Shown in pieces: positions 7,773 through 15,991 of a stretch of DNA of 37,445 bases; position 1 is the first letter of the stretch; each line of letters starts with the position of its first letter. The notes beneath the pieces were generated by a model. The model was not told where the DNA came from, made no database searches, and saw nothing but the letters and a program-made list of their open reading frames with translations. The position numbers and the translations under genes were made by a program. The stretch covers positions 1-37,445 of the forward strand of contig JAHDCG010000025.1 in the NCBI GenBank assembly GCA_020629965.1, in the 5' to 3' direction. The stretch comes from Saprospiraceae bacterium. GTDB lineage: Bacteria > Bacteroidota > Bacteroidia > Chitinophagales > Saprospiraceae.

Positions 7773-7780
7773 AAAGATAC
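7773..7780 (-). promoter_or_regulatory. -7 box of the candidate RNA gene
   Basis: TATCTTTG followed by C, exact consensus; a weak T-rich -33 region lies about 20 bp upstream. Confidence 0.55.
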
Positions 7781-8079
7781 GGAGATTTTTAATACGACTT
7801 TGACGAAAAAGGAGGGATGTCGCACCAATCGGAAGTTTCGGATTTCATACTGCTTTTTTCTTCACGGCAATTTTTCCGTATTTTTTATAAAATAATTTTT
7901 AATAAATATTTTCATCATAACAATTTGAAAATCAATCGGTTAAACATTTATCATAAATTATTATAAAAATTTTTCACTTTTTTTTTGAAACCTGTCGAAC
8001 ATATCGTTTTCGTGTGCGTCTAATCGACATAAAACAGCAAAAAACCGTAAGATACAGACGATTAGTTCGTCAAAAGTTC

Positions 8080-8168
8080 TCTTGAGTGTAGTTAGTTTTT
8101 CTCTCTTGTGCGACATACGAAAAGGATACTCACCTGACTGAATCCGCTTTTTCGTGTGTCGCCTTTTT
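8080..8168 (+). ncRNA. Tandem RNA element, copy 1
   Basis: About 89 nt: a conserved leader (TCTTGAGTGTAGTTAGTTTT and on to TCTCTTGT), then a hairpin at 8110-8162 with a 14-bp outer stem (GCGACATACGAAAA / TTTTCGTGTGTCGC), a small bulge, an inner GGAT/ATCC helix and the loop ACTCACCTGACTGA, then TTTTT. The plus strand is chosen because both copies end in a T-run there and not on the minus strand. The leader TGAGT could pair with ACTCA in the loop (possible pseudoknot). No promoter is clear. Confidence 0.5.
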
Positions 8169-8212
8169 CACTCTTTCGGACTTAAAAAATACAGAACATC
8201 GTGTTCGCAAAA

Positions 8213-8303
8213 TCTTGAGTGTAGTTAGTTTTTCTCTCTTGTGCGGCATACGAAAAGGATACTCACCTGACTGAATCCCTTTTTCGTTTGCCGCCTTTTT
8301 TTT
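8213..8303 (+). ncRNA. Tandem RNA element, copy 2
   Basis: About 91 nt, offset from copy 1 by 133 bp. The leader and loop are identical to copy 1. The stem reads GCGGCATACGAAAA / TTTTCGTTTGCCGC (8243-8294): relative to copy 1 one A-T pair has become G-C on both sides, a compensatory change. It is followed by TTTTTTTT. Confidence 0.5.
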
Positions 8304-8332
8304 GCCCGAAAGACTGTTTTCAACTTTTTCCG

Positions 8333-8396
8333 GTTTAAGAGTTTAGGAGGTTCAGGCGTTTAGCCGCTAAACGATTAAACGCCTAAACCCTTAAAC
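8333..8396 (-). repeat. GTTTAG/CTAAAC inverted repeat after protease gene
   Basis: About 30-bp arms built from 8-9-bp units (GTTTAAG, GTTTAGG, GTTCAGG then CTAAACG, TAAACGC, CTAAACC) that can fold as one imperfect hairpin just after the stop at 8406; may act as a terminator. Confidence 0.7.
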
Positions 8397-8405
8397 ACCT
8401 CTCTC

Positions 8406-9956
8406 CTACCGCACCACGATTTTCTTCACCGCCTTACCCGTTTCGTTTGCCAAAGAAAAGAAGTAAACGCCGGCATGTAATTCACCTAATCGGGTTCGGG
8501 TTTGCAGCGATTGTGCGTTTTCATACATGCCCGCCGTCACCGTTTTGCCGGTAATATCGGTCAAAGTCCAACGCAAATTTTGTACTTCATTCAACTCCGC
8601 ACGCACCCGAATTTCGACCGCGCCCGCCGCCTGTACATTCGGGAAAACGGAAAAACCGCTCAAGCCCGCTAAATTCGTTGTACTGCTGATTTCCGCCGCC
8701 GTAAACAAACCTTGTGCGCTGTATTCATCTTCGCAAAAATAGTAGTTGTTGTAAGTGCGTACCGTCCAGCGGTAATTCGAGCCGATGACTAAATCGTCTT
8801 CCAGTTGTATCTGTGATTCAGTGGTTTCAAAACGCTTCAAAGTGACTGAGCTGTTGCCCAAAAATATTTCCAATTGCACGGTGTAACCGAGCGCGTTTTC
8901 CGCATCTGCCCAATCCAAAACAGCATTTTGGTAGTGCTGCAATTCTTCGTTGACGGGCGACAGCAACTCCAAAGTACCGAGCACCGGACCGGGGTCTTGA
9001 TTGGTCAGCACTTCGGGCTTTTCATCGACCAAATTGGCGCGCATCGCCGCCGACTGCTCCGCCGAAAAGCGGTAGCTGCAGCCGTCGTTCGCATAGGACA
9101 TAATCAGTGTGCCGTCCACCTGAAAGGTCTCGTCGTTGGGGTCGTGCAGAGTCGCGGCACTGACATCGTCGCTGTTGCAATTCCAACGGTAAGCGATATA
9201 GTCCGGTGCGGTATCACAAAATCCGTCGGCGGCAAAAGTGCAGTTGCTGCCGTCCACGCGCTCCACCACTGCCGTATCGACAATCAGCGTATCGGTGTAC
9301 AAAACGTCCTGAAAAAAAGTGTAATCGTACAGCACGGTATCGGGCGCGGGTTCGCTCCAGTTCGTGACCGCACTGCCGTCGTAACCGTGACCGCCTTCCC
9401 AACCGAGAAAAGGGTGCGGCAGCGACAAGCCGTGTCCCATTTCGTGCGCCCAGGTGTGGTCGGCGGGCGCTGCGCAACTTTTCGCCATTGCCATGCCCGC
9501 GTAAGGTAAATTGTAGCCGCAGTTGCCCGCCGGGTCGCTGACAAAGTAGCAGTTGATGGTATTCTCCACATTATTCGCAAACATCATATCCGCGCCGTCG
9601 AGTACGGATTCGTGTGCATTCCAAGCGGAGTTGGCGATGTAGTTAATGTCGCCCTCGATGTAAAATTCGATTTCAGATTCCGCAAAATCATTGTTCAAAG
9701 TACACAGCGCATCGAGCAGACTGTTGACGGAAAAATAGCCTGTTCCCGCGTCCGTACCCAAAAGGTGAATGGTCAACGGCACACGCAGTATTTCGTCGTC
9801 TTTGGTATCGTAGCCGGAGGGGTCGAGTTGGTATTCCGTCAGCCATTTTGACTTAAAAGACGGACTGCCGCAGGGGAGAAGGTCTTGTTGTGATTGGGCA
9901 TTTAAGCTCACGAAAACTAAAGAAAAAAGAGTGCAGAGAAGTAAAATTCTTTTCAT
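8406..9956 (-). CDS. Secreted M43-like metalloprotease with T9SS sorting domain
   Basis: Probable extracellular zinc protease. A signal peptide (about 1-20, MKRILLLCTLFSLVFVSLNA) is followed by a pappalysin-like region with the zinc motif HEMGHGLSLPH at 171-181. Cysteines near CAAPADHTW and later (NCTFAADGFCDTAPDY) are typical of M43 proteins, as is the MSYAND stretch for the Met-turn. The family consensus is HExxHxxGxxH; here the glycine is serine. Residues about 325-420 look like a fibronectin-type domain (LDWADAENALGYTVQLE). The last ~85 residues (SGFSVFPNVQ... to VKKIVVR) are a type A T9SS sorting domain, implying secretion through PorV-type machinery and surface anchoring or release. Predicted substrates: proteins or peptides, unknown. 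Confidence 0.85.
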   Translation of the reverse strand: MKRILLLCTLFSLVFVSLNAQSQQDLLPCGSPSFKSKWLTEYQLDPSGYDTKDDEILRVPLTIHLLGTDAGTGYFSVNSLLDALCTLNNDFAESEIEFYIEGDINYIANSAWNAHESVLDGADMMFANNVENTINCYFVSDPAGNCGYNLPYAGMAMAKSCAAPADHTWAHEMGHGLSLPHPFLGWEGGHGYDGSAVTNWSEPAPDTVLYDYTFFQDVLYTDTLIVDTAVVERVDGSNCTFAADGFCDTAPDYIAYRWNCNSDDVSAATLHDPNDETFQVDGTLIMSYANDGCSYRFSAEQSAAMRANLVDEKPEVLTNQDPGPVLGTLELLSPVNEELQHYQNAVLDWADAENALGYTVQLEIFLGNSSVTLKRFETTESQIQLEDDLVIGSNYRWTVRTYNNYYFCEDEYSAQGLFTAAEISSTTNLAGLSGFSVFPNVQAAGAVEIRVRAELNEVQNLRWTLTDITGKTVTAGMYENAQSLQTRTRLGELHAGVYFFSLANETGKAVKKIVVR

Positions 9957-10012
9957 AATAAGGTGGATTTAATGGTTCGTTACACAATTCGGCAAAACAG
10001 AAAATTCGGTCA

Positions 10013-10693
10013 TCAGCCAAACAGATTCCCGGGTCCTCTTGGTGTCATTAACTGCTCCAACAGTCCCGGCAACACATCGGGACGCAAAAAGTAAATCAAG
10101 GCTAAGGTAGCAAAAAGCCCGTAAAGCGCACCGTATAAATGCGCATCATGTCCGATATTATCATTATTTTGTAAGCCTTTGTAGCGAGAATAAGCCACAT
10201 AAGCAATCGCCAGTAAAACGCCGGGCAAAGGCGGAAAAATAAACCATTGCCACGGGTCGAAAAGGATAAAAGCAAACACCAAAGCGGAGGTCGCTCCGGA
10301 AGCCCCGACCGCCCCGTAATGCGGGTGATTTGCGTGTTTGAAATAGGAAGGAATCGAACTGATAACAACGGCGGAAAGATACAAAGCCACGTAAAAAACA
10401 ATGCCGAGCGGATTGCCGAATAACTTGCCGAAATAAAACTCGATAGCCTGACCGATTTGGTACAGAACAAACATATTAATCAGCAAGTGATTCCAACTGT
10501 CGGTCGAGTGCACAAAACCGTGCGTTATGAAGCGATACCACTCCCCGTTTTGCGCGATGGCGTAGGGTCGAAACAGCAAACGCTCATACAGTACGCGGTC
10601 GTTAAAGGCTTGGTACGAAATGAGAGAAGTGATGACAATGAGAATAACGGTAACGGACACGGCAGTTTGTTTTTGTGAATAATTTTGCTGCAA
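10013..10693 (-). CDS. Rhomboid-family intramembrane serine protease
   Basis: Polytopic protease of the rhomboid family (S54), which cleaves transmembrane substrates within the membrane. The catalytic serine is in GASG (Ser132), and the paired histidine is His185 in HDAHLYGALYG; the upstream helix carries the family HxxxN (WNHLLINMF). About six hydrophobic helices are visible over 226 aa. The start used is a TTG at 10693: an in-frame stop lies 18 bp upstream (TAA) and there is no ATG before the first membrane helix, so TTG is the likeliest start. It follows the DoxX gene on the same strand with a terminator-like hairpin between them. The substrate cannot be inferred. Confidence 0.88.
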   Translation of the reverse strand: MQQNYSQKQTAVSVTVILIVITSLISYQAFNDRVLYERLLFRPYAIAQNGEWYRFITHGFVHSTDSWNHLLINMFVLYQIGQAIEFYFGKLFGNPLGIVFYVALYLSAVVISSIPSYFKHANHPHYGAVGASGATSALVFAFILFDPWQWFIFPPLPGVLLAIAYVAYSRYKGLQNNDNIGHDAHLYGALYGLFATLALIYFLRPDVLPGLLEQLMTPRGPGNLFG

Positions 10694-10769
10694 TGTACCA
10701 CAAAAACCTCGTCTTTACGAAAAAAAATTGCGGGCACAAGACAAATCGAACAGACTGCGTTACTTACTC

Positions 10770-10790
10770 AAAAGGTGACTTTGAGTCACC
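10770..10790 (-). terminator. Terminator of the DoxX gene
   Basis: GGTGACT/AGTCACC 7-bp stem with a 3-nt loop; TTTT follows on the minus strand. Confidence 0.6.
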
Positions 10791-10815
10791 CTTTGCGTAA
10801 ATCCGGATAAAAAAA

Positions 10816-11229
10816 TCAATTCACGTTCGTCGTCGCAAACAACCGCTTGACGCTGAACCTGCCCGCACCGTTGACTAAAAGCATGAGCAGACCGCCGGTT
10901 ATCGCGATATTTTTCATAAACATAATAGCTTGCAGCCGCTTCATTTCTTCGGGATATTGCCACCAACTGTGCACGATAAAAGTGACGGGTATCCAATAAA
11001 TTAACAGCATCGTGACGCCGAGACCGACCCGATAACCAATCAGTACCAAAATGCCGCCGATGAGCAGAAAAATGATGACGCCGACGAGCAGCATGTCCTG
11101 ATTCCAAGTGATGCCGTAGTCGGTCATCATCTCTTTTGTCTTTTTAAAATAGAAAATACTGTCGTATGCCTCGTATAAGAAGATAAAAGAAAGGAAAGTG
11201 CGCGCGATTAAGTCGATAAAATCTTTCAT
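10816..11229 (-). CDS. DoxX-family membrane protein
   Basis: A 137-aa protein with four predicted hydrophobic helices and the overall pattern of the DoxX/DoxD family: FLSFIFLYEAYDSIFYF near the N terminus, then a helix in MLLVGVIIFLLIGGILVLIGY, then VTMLLIYWIPVTFIVHSWW, then MKNIAITGGLLMLLVNGAGRFS at the C terminus. DoxX-type proteins are found in quinone- or oxidoreductase-linked membrane roles, but the family is poorly characterised and no function is claimed here. ATG start; a GGTGACT hairpin with a T-run follows the stop. Confidence 0.8.
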   Translation of the reverse strand: MKDFIDLIARTFLSFIFLYEAYDSIFYFKKTKEMMTDYGITWNQDMLLVGVIIFLLIGGILVLIGYRVGLGVTMLLIYWIPVTFIVHSWWQYPEEMKRLQAIMFMKNIAITGGLLMLLVNGAGRFSVKRLFATTNVN

Positions 11230-11283
11230 AGAATATGTAAACCGGTCGTGAAGAAAATTGTGCGGTGCAAGGTAGGGAAAAAT

Positions 11284-11362
11284 GTTTAGTATTGTTTAGG
11301 CATTTAGAGGTTTAGTTGTTCAAAGCGACCTAAACGATCAGACCCTAAGTTGTTAAACCTCC
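11284..11362 (-). repeat. GTTTAG/CTAAAC repeat spanning cyclase stop
   Basis: Units of GTTTAGG then CTAAACG; the repeat runs into the gene and encodes the final GLTT and stop codon. Confidence 0.7.
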
Positions 11363-12895
11363 TCGTTTTCTCTCCACAAAAAACATCTTCACTTCGCCCA
11401 AATTTTTAATCGGTAACTTGCCGCGCTCTTCGTAATTAAATGTGCCGTTGACGTGTTTAAAAGTCGCTTCGGAGATGTTGACTTTATCGGTCGCACCGGC
11501 GGTTTCCAGTCGCGCCGCTACGTTCACGGTATCGCCCCAGATGTCATAAGCGAATTTTTTAGAACCGACTACCCCCGCCACCAACGGCCCGGTGTGAATG
11601 CCGATGCGGGCTTTGAAAGCGGGTTTACCCGCAGCATTGCGTTTTTTATTCCAAACTTTTAAATAATCCTGCATGTCGAGCGCGGCGTGAATTAGGTCGC
11701 TCGGCTGTTCGTTATCCGTGCCGCGTACCCCGCCGACGCACATGTAAGCATCGCCGATAGTTTTGATTTTTTCGACGTTGTATTTGTCAATTATTTTGTC
11801 AAAGGCTTTGAAAACGGTATCTAAATCTTTAACCAATTCCTGCGGTGACATACGATTGGCAATCGAGCTAAAGCCCTCGAAATCAGTAAACATCACGGTC
11901 GCTTCTTTGAAGTGCTGCGGCTGAGATTTGCCGGTAATTTTCAACTCTTCCGCCACTTTAACGGGCAAAATATTGAGCAGTAAGTTGTTACTGCGTTCTT
12001 TTTCGGCGGAAATCTGCGCGTTCTTTTCCTCTAAGACCTTAGCGTGTTTTTTGGATTGCAAATAAAGGAAAAACGCCGCTCCCGCCAATATCAAGCCCAG
12101 ACCCGCGAGTGCAAGAAACAAATTACGCTGCGTCGTTGCCAATTCGGCGGTTGCCGCTCGCTCGCGCAGTTCGGCGCGTTGCGATTGCAGAGCGAGGTCT
12201 TTGGAAATCAACTCCAGACTGTCCGTCACCGCGCTGTATCGCATACTGTCGAGCACGTTTTTTTGCTCTGCCAGCAGCAGGTCGGTTTGCGCCTGTTGCA
12301 AACTCAAGCCGTCGATTCGCTTTTGCATATAACCGCGCTCCTTGTTCAATTTTTCGAGCGCTTCGGTCATTTCCCGATTTTGCGCGCGCGCATTTTTGGC
12401 ACTTCTGCGATTGATTTGTGCGGCGGTTTCCGCTTGAATATTGGCTTTCAGCAATTCGATAGCTGCGCTGTAATCCTCGGCTTCCCGCTTTCGATTTCGA
12501 GCCTCAGCGAGCGCACGCAACTCGGTATAAGCCGCTATTTTTATCTTGGAGTCTTCCGCCAAATTGACACTCTGCTCAAATTTTTCCGTCGCTTTTTTGC
12601 GCGAAAACAAACCGGGCTGCTCCTGAATCGCCAAACCCGCCCGATATGCCGCCCGCGCCTGATTGTTTTTATTGGCAGAAGCAATCGCAAAGCCGAAAGC
12701 CTTTTCCGCCCATTCCTCCGCACTCTTATAGTCTTTCTCACCGTAAAAATATTCGGACTTATTCAACGCATCCCGAAACTCGGGCGTCGCCTGATAAACC
12801 TCGTCCGTTTCGCCGAAGGTAAAGGCAAAAGCGAGGAAAAGAAAGCCGCAGCAGAGCAGCATTTTAGCAAGGGAAAATAATTGTTTTCTGTACAT
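11345..12895 (-). CDS. Membrane class III adenylate cyclase with TPR-like N terminus
   Basis: Makes cAMP from ATP. Numbered from the start at 12895 (516 aa): a hydrophobic export/anchor segment at about 10-27; an alpha-helical TPR-like region at 35-150; a long coiled coil at 150-255; a membrane helix at about 258-280; then the class III cyclase domain from about 330. Metal-binding Asp338 (FTDFEGFS) and Asp382 (TIGDAYM), the ATP-selecting Lys378 and Asp451 (YDIWG), and transition-state Asn458 and Arg462 (NVAAR) are all present, so it is likely active and adenine-specific. The open frame reaches 12994, but the ATG at 12895 (MYRKQLF) precedes the hydrophobic segment directly. The stop codon is embedded in a GTTTAG/CTAAAC repeat, which encodes the last few residues. 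Confidence 0.88.
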   Translation of the reverse strand: MYRKQLFSLAKMLLCCGFLFLAFAFTFGETDEVYQATPEFRDALNKSEYFYGEKDYKSAEEWAEKAFGFAIASANKNNQARAAYRAGLAIQEQPGLFSRKKATEKFEQSVNLAEDSKIKIAAYTELRALAEARNRKREAEDYSAAIELLKANIQAETAAQINRRSAKNARAQNREMTEALEKLNKERGYMQKRIDGLSLQQAQTDLLLAEQKNVLDSMRYSAVTDSLELISKDLALQSQRAELRERAATAELATTQRNLFLALAGLGLILAGAAFFLYLQSKKHAKVLEEKNAQISAEKERSNNLLLNILPVKVAEELKITGKSQPQHFKEATVMFTDFEGFSSIANRMSPQELVKDLDTVFKAFDKIIDKYNVEKIKTIGDAYMCVGGVRGTDNEQPSDLIHAALDMQDYLKVWNKKRNAAGKPAFKARIGIHTGPLVAGVVGSKKFAYDIWGDTVNVAARLETAGATDKVNISEATFKHVNGTFNYEERGKLPIKNLGEVKMFFVERKRGGLTT

Positions 12896-13127
12896 CGGTG
12901 TGACATTCGGGTAAAGGGGGAAAAGATTTTTATATATGGATTTTCTAAAAATGAACACACCTAAAAACGTTTGCTGTCTGCGAATGTTCTGCAAAGAATA
13001 CGGTGTGACTTGTTAAATTTTCGGGGCGAGATAAAGGGGTAGGTATGAAATTTAGTGCAAAAACGAAACCGGGAAAAGTTAAAGAAGGAAGGGGTTTTTA
13101 ATACGGCTCTAAACCCCTAACCCCGGG

Positions 13128-13290
13128 GGTTGATTGCTTCCAAAGTTTAGCGCACCGGGGCACAAGTCGCTCCCGGTAGGGTTCCCCCGATTCGGGGGCA
13201 GAGGGGGCTGAAGACGCCCGGCTCTACTCGTCTTCAGCCCCCTAACCGGGGGGACTTTCTGCGCGCTTAAGTTCGTGATAAATCTTCAAG
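13128..13290 (-). mobile_element. MITE-like element, diverged copy C
   Basis: Inverted relative to copies A and B: GGTTGATTG at 13128-13136, then the CGCTCCCGGTAGGGTTCCCC and CCCCCTAACCGGGGGG blocks and CTTAAG-type end. The far terminal repeat is lost or unrecognisable. The rest of the 540-bp cyclase-ilvA spacer holds only AT-rich sequence and short AATCATAAA repeats. Confidence 0.55.
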
Positions 13291-13435
13291 TATTTAAATT
13301 ATATGCATTAAAAATCAGTATAAAAAGTCATTATCACAAAATTTTGCGAAACAAAATCGAAATTTTAGAAAAATAAAAGAGAGTAGCAGCGAAAATCATA
13401 AAGAATCATAAAAAATCAGCGTCAAAAGTTCCTCC

Positions 13436-14695
13436 TTACACCAGCATCTGAAACAGCAAAGGATTGTCATTTAAACTCTGAAAATCAATTCCCTGCGCCC
13501 GCATCCGATCTTTCAAACCCTGCAAATCTTCCGACGCCCGCACCTGAATACCCACCAAAGCCGGACCCAAAGCGCGATTGTGTTTTTTCGTATATTCAAA
13601 ATGCGTAATGTCGTCCGTCTCCCCCAAGACCTCGTTCAAAAACTCGCGTAAAGCTCCTGCCCGCTGCGGAAAACTGATGACAAAATAGTGCTTTAATCCT
13701 TCGTACAGCAGACTGCGCTCTTTGATTTCTTCCGTCCGCGTGATGTCGTTATTGCTGCCGCAAACGATGCATACGACGTTTTTGCCTTTAATTTCACTGC
13801 GAAAAGAGTCCAACGCCGCGATGCCGAGCGCACCCGCCGGTTCGGTGACGATTCCCTCTTCGTTATACATTTTTAAAATCGTCGTGCACACCTTCCCTTC
13901 CGACACCAAAATCATGTCGTCGATGACCTCTTTTCCGATGGCAAAGGTGCGCTCTCCTACCCTTTTTACCGCCGCGCCGTCCACAAACGAGTCGATGGTA
14001 TCGAGCGTGACGATTTTATTTTCGCGCAAAGATTTTTGCATCGCCGGCGCACCTTTCGGCTCTACCCCGATAATTTTTGTCTGCGGCGAAAGCTGCTTAA
14101 AGCAAGACCCCAAGCCCGAAATCAAGCCGCCGCCGCCGACCGTAACAAACAGATAATCAATGGGTTCGGTCAGACTTTCTAAAATTTCCAAACCGATGGT
14201 GCCCTGCCCTTCTATCGTTTTATCGTCATCGAAAGGATGCACGAAAACTGTCCCGTGCGTTTCGCTGTACGCCTTTGCCGCCGCAAAACTGTCGTCAAAA
14301 GTATCGCCCGTCAATATGACCTCGACGTAGTCCTGCCCAAACAGTTTTACCTTTTTTACCTTCTGCGAAGGCGTCACCGAAGGCATATAAATTTTGCCTT
14401 TCACCCCCATCGCCGAGCAAGCGTAAGCAACACCCTGCGCGTGATTTCCCGCCGAGGCGCAGACTACCCCTTTTTCTAATTTTTCACGCGGTACGGAGGC
14501 CATTTTGTTGTACGCGCCTCTGATTTTAAACGAGCGCACCGTCTGCAAATCTTCGCGTTTGAGCCACACATTGCAGCCGTATTCCGCACTCAAATTGAAG
14601 TTGCGTTGCAGCGGCGTATTAAGCGCGATGCCGTTGAGGCGCACTTTGGCTTTATAAAGATTTTCTACGGAAACGAGCGGATTTACGGCGGTCAT
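13436..14695 (-). CDS. ilvA: Threonine ammonia-lyase (threonine dehydratase)
   Basis: PLP enzyme converting threonine to 2-oxobutanoate, the first step towards isoleucine. The PLP lysine is Lys57 in SFKIRGAYN; the phosphate-binding loop is VGGGGLISGLG. After the catalytic domain, a C-terminal ACT-like region of about 80 residues is visible (HYFVISFPQRAGALREFLNE... to LFQMLV), typical of the one-ACT 'short' biosynthetic-type enzymes. Length 419 aa is normal. No other ilv or leu gene is nearby, so it is not in a branched-chain operon here. ATG start. Confidence 0.93.
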   Translation of the reverse strand: MTAVNPLVSVENLYKAKVRLNGIALNTPLQRNFNLSAEYGCNVWLKREDLQTVRSFKIRGAYNKMASVPREKLEKGVVCASAGNHAQGVAYACSAMGVKGKIYMPSVTPSQKVKKVKLFGQDYVEVILTGDTFDDSFAAAKAYSETHGTVFVHPFDDDKTIEGQGTIGLEILESLTEPIDYLFVTVGGGGLISGLGSCFKQLSPQTKIIGVEPKGAPAMQKSLRENKIVTLDTIDSFVDGAAVKRVGERTFAIGKEVIDDMILVSEGKVCTTILKMYNEEGIVTEPAGALGIAALDSFRSEIKGKNVVCIVCGSNNDITRTEEIKERSLLYEGLKHYFVISFPQRAGALREFLNEVLGETDDITHFEYTKKHNRALGPALVGIQVRASEDLQGLKDRMRAQGIDFQSLNDNPLLFQMLV

Positions 14696-14927
14696 GGTTG
14701 CTACGGTTTACGGTGGACGGGCGGCTCTGTTCGACTTTTCTTTGCTGATGTGTCGATAAAATGTTCCCCGTTTGATTATTCGACAAAATTAAGCCGGAAA
14801 TGCAGGATTAAAGATTTTTAAATATTTTGAGTTCCGATTTACAGGAAGGTGTACGGATACGGGTTCTGTCAATGGGTGAATAGGTTCAAAACGTAAACTA
14901 CCGCTCTAACCTTCTTGTCCCTCAGGA

Positions 14928-14953
14928 AGACGTGGCAGTGCCGTGTCTCTACA
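14928..14953. repeat. GACGTGGCA palindromic repeat, copy 6
   Basis: AGACGTGGCAGTGCCGTGTC followed by TCTACA. It lies in the 315-bp ilvA-hemJ spacer, where I see no gene. Confidence 0.7.
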
Positions 14954-14971
14954 AATCCGGGTTCATAAGTC

Positions 14972-15010
14972 AGGTCGGTCACTGCCCGACTGCCCGACTC
15001 CCCCGACCTC
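14972..15010 (-). repeat. GTCGGGCA tandem repeat after hemJ stop
   Basis: In coding sense GAGGTCGGGGGAGTCGGGCA, then GTCGGGCAGTG; units of about 9 bp starting at the stop codon. Confidence 0.65.
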
Positions 15011-15574
15011 TCAACGCTTCATCTTCTCCCGCTTCTTCTGATACCCCCGCGCCGTAAAATACAAAAACGCCGCCAGTACCGCCAACATAATCACCAAAGC
15101 AATCGGCGACAAAACATTCTTATAAATCGCCAACGATACGATGCTCACGAGAAATAAGGTCGGCATTTCGTTCAGCAGTCGAAAAGTAAACGAACTGTAC
15201 GGTTTTTCGCCGTTTTTCAACTTCGCAATCATCTTTTTCACCCAAATATGGTAAGCTATGAGCGCGAAAAGCAACAGCAACTTCGAGTGCATCCAGCTGT
15301 TGGCACGTATCCATTCCGCGCCGCTTTGCATGGTGTAAATGACCAACATCGCAATGCCGCCGACCCAGGTTATCATCATCGCCGGGTTGAGAATAATTTT
15401 GTAAGCCCGCTCCATCATGATGTTGTACTGCGGCAGCAAAACGTCGCGCTCCGCCTGCGGTCTGTCCGCCGACTCGCGGTGATAAACGAACATGCGTCCG
15501 AGGTAGAAAAATCCCGCAAACCACGATACCCAACCGACAATGTGAAATACTTTGAAAAAATTTATCCAGTCCAT
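15011..15574 (-). CDS. hemJ: HemJ-like protoporphyrinogen oxidase / CopD-family membrane protein
   Basis: Membrane protein of the HemJ family (UPF0093), which oxidises protoporphyrinogen IX in heme synthesis in organisms lacking HemG/HemY. The conserved N terminus is clear: KVFHIVGWVSWFAGFFYLGR with His11, then FVYH (His32). Also present are WMHSKLLLLF around 94-103 and the RLLNEMPTLFLVSIVSLAIY segment at about 132-151, both characteristic of HemJ. At 187 aa it carries a somewhat longer charged C-terminal tail than usual. No other heme gene is adjacent. The symbol follows family membership; activity is inferred from the family. Confidence 0.82.
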   Translation of the reverse strand: MDWINFFKVFHIVGWVSWFAGFFYLGRMFVYHRESADRPQAERDVLLPQYNIMMERAYKIILNPAMMITWVGGIAMLVIYTMQSGAEWIRANSWMHSKLLLLFALIAYHIWVKKMIAKLKNGEKPYSSFTFRLLNEMPTLFLVSIVSLAIYKNVLSPIALVIMLAVLAAFLYFTARGYQKKREKMKR

Positions 15575-15599
15575 TTTGTTGTTTTTAGCGGAGAGCAGC

Positions 15600-15620
15600 G
15601 AGTTGAGAGTTGAGAGTTTG
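15600..15620 (-). repeat. CAACTCT tandem repeat before hemJ start
   Basis: In coding sense CTCTCAACTCTCAACTCGCT, ending about 25 bp before the hemJ ATG. Confidence 0.6.
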
Positions 15621-15790
15621 CACGCTGCTTTCCGAGTTTAAATTTCGAGGGTCAAAGCTATAAAAAAAGCAGCACTCTTCCGGTACGGATTTTTCGACAC
15701 TCATCGAAATGAATTTTCAAGAAGTATACGGCTGACACACAGCGTTGTTTTTCCGTGATACAACGCGCCGGATGTTCACTATAAAAATGT

Positions 15791-15828
15791 TTGACACCGG
15801 CGATAATCATAACATCGGTGTCAGACGC
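15791..15828 (+). terminator. Terminator-like hairpin
   Basis: TTGACACCG pairs with CGGTGTCAG over a 16-nt loop, followed by ACGCTTTTC. No plus-strand gene leads into it, so it may be part of a dispersed repeat; the 417-bp spacer 15575-15991 otherwise shows no gene. Confidence 0.35.
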
Positions 15829-15936
15829 TTTTCTTCGCTTGAACCTTGGATTTTATTCGCAATGTTTTCGACTTTTACCGGTATCAGCGTCAGACACCTA
15901 AGCAATTACTTAAAATCAATGCAGTTCAAAAATAAA

Positions 15937-15968
15937 AGAGCGTGTATCCGGTACCGGATACACGCTCT
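15937..15968. terminator. Perfect 32-bp palindrome, terminator of the DUF1761 gene
   Basis: AGAGCGTGTATCCGGT and its exact complement, with CTTTTT on the plus side and CTTTTATTTTT on the minus side; 24 bp after the minus-strand stop. Confidence 0.75.
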
Positions 15969-15991
15969 TCTTTTTGTTGTTATGCAAATTT

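Noticed and set aside
7433-7780. Identity as tmRNA, RNase P RNA or SRP RNA
   Set aside because: No TPsiC-like arm or CCA end, no GAGGAAAGTCC-type element and no GGAAGGAAGCAGCC-type loop are visible.
8080-8303. Tandem elements as transposon ends or MITEs
   Set aside because: They are direct, not inverted, copies; they lack terminal inverted repeats and keep a fixed loop with a compensating stem, which fits RNA better.
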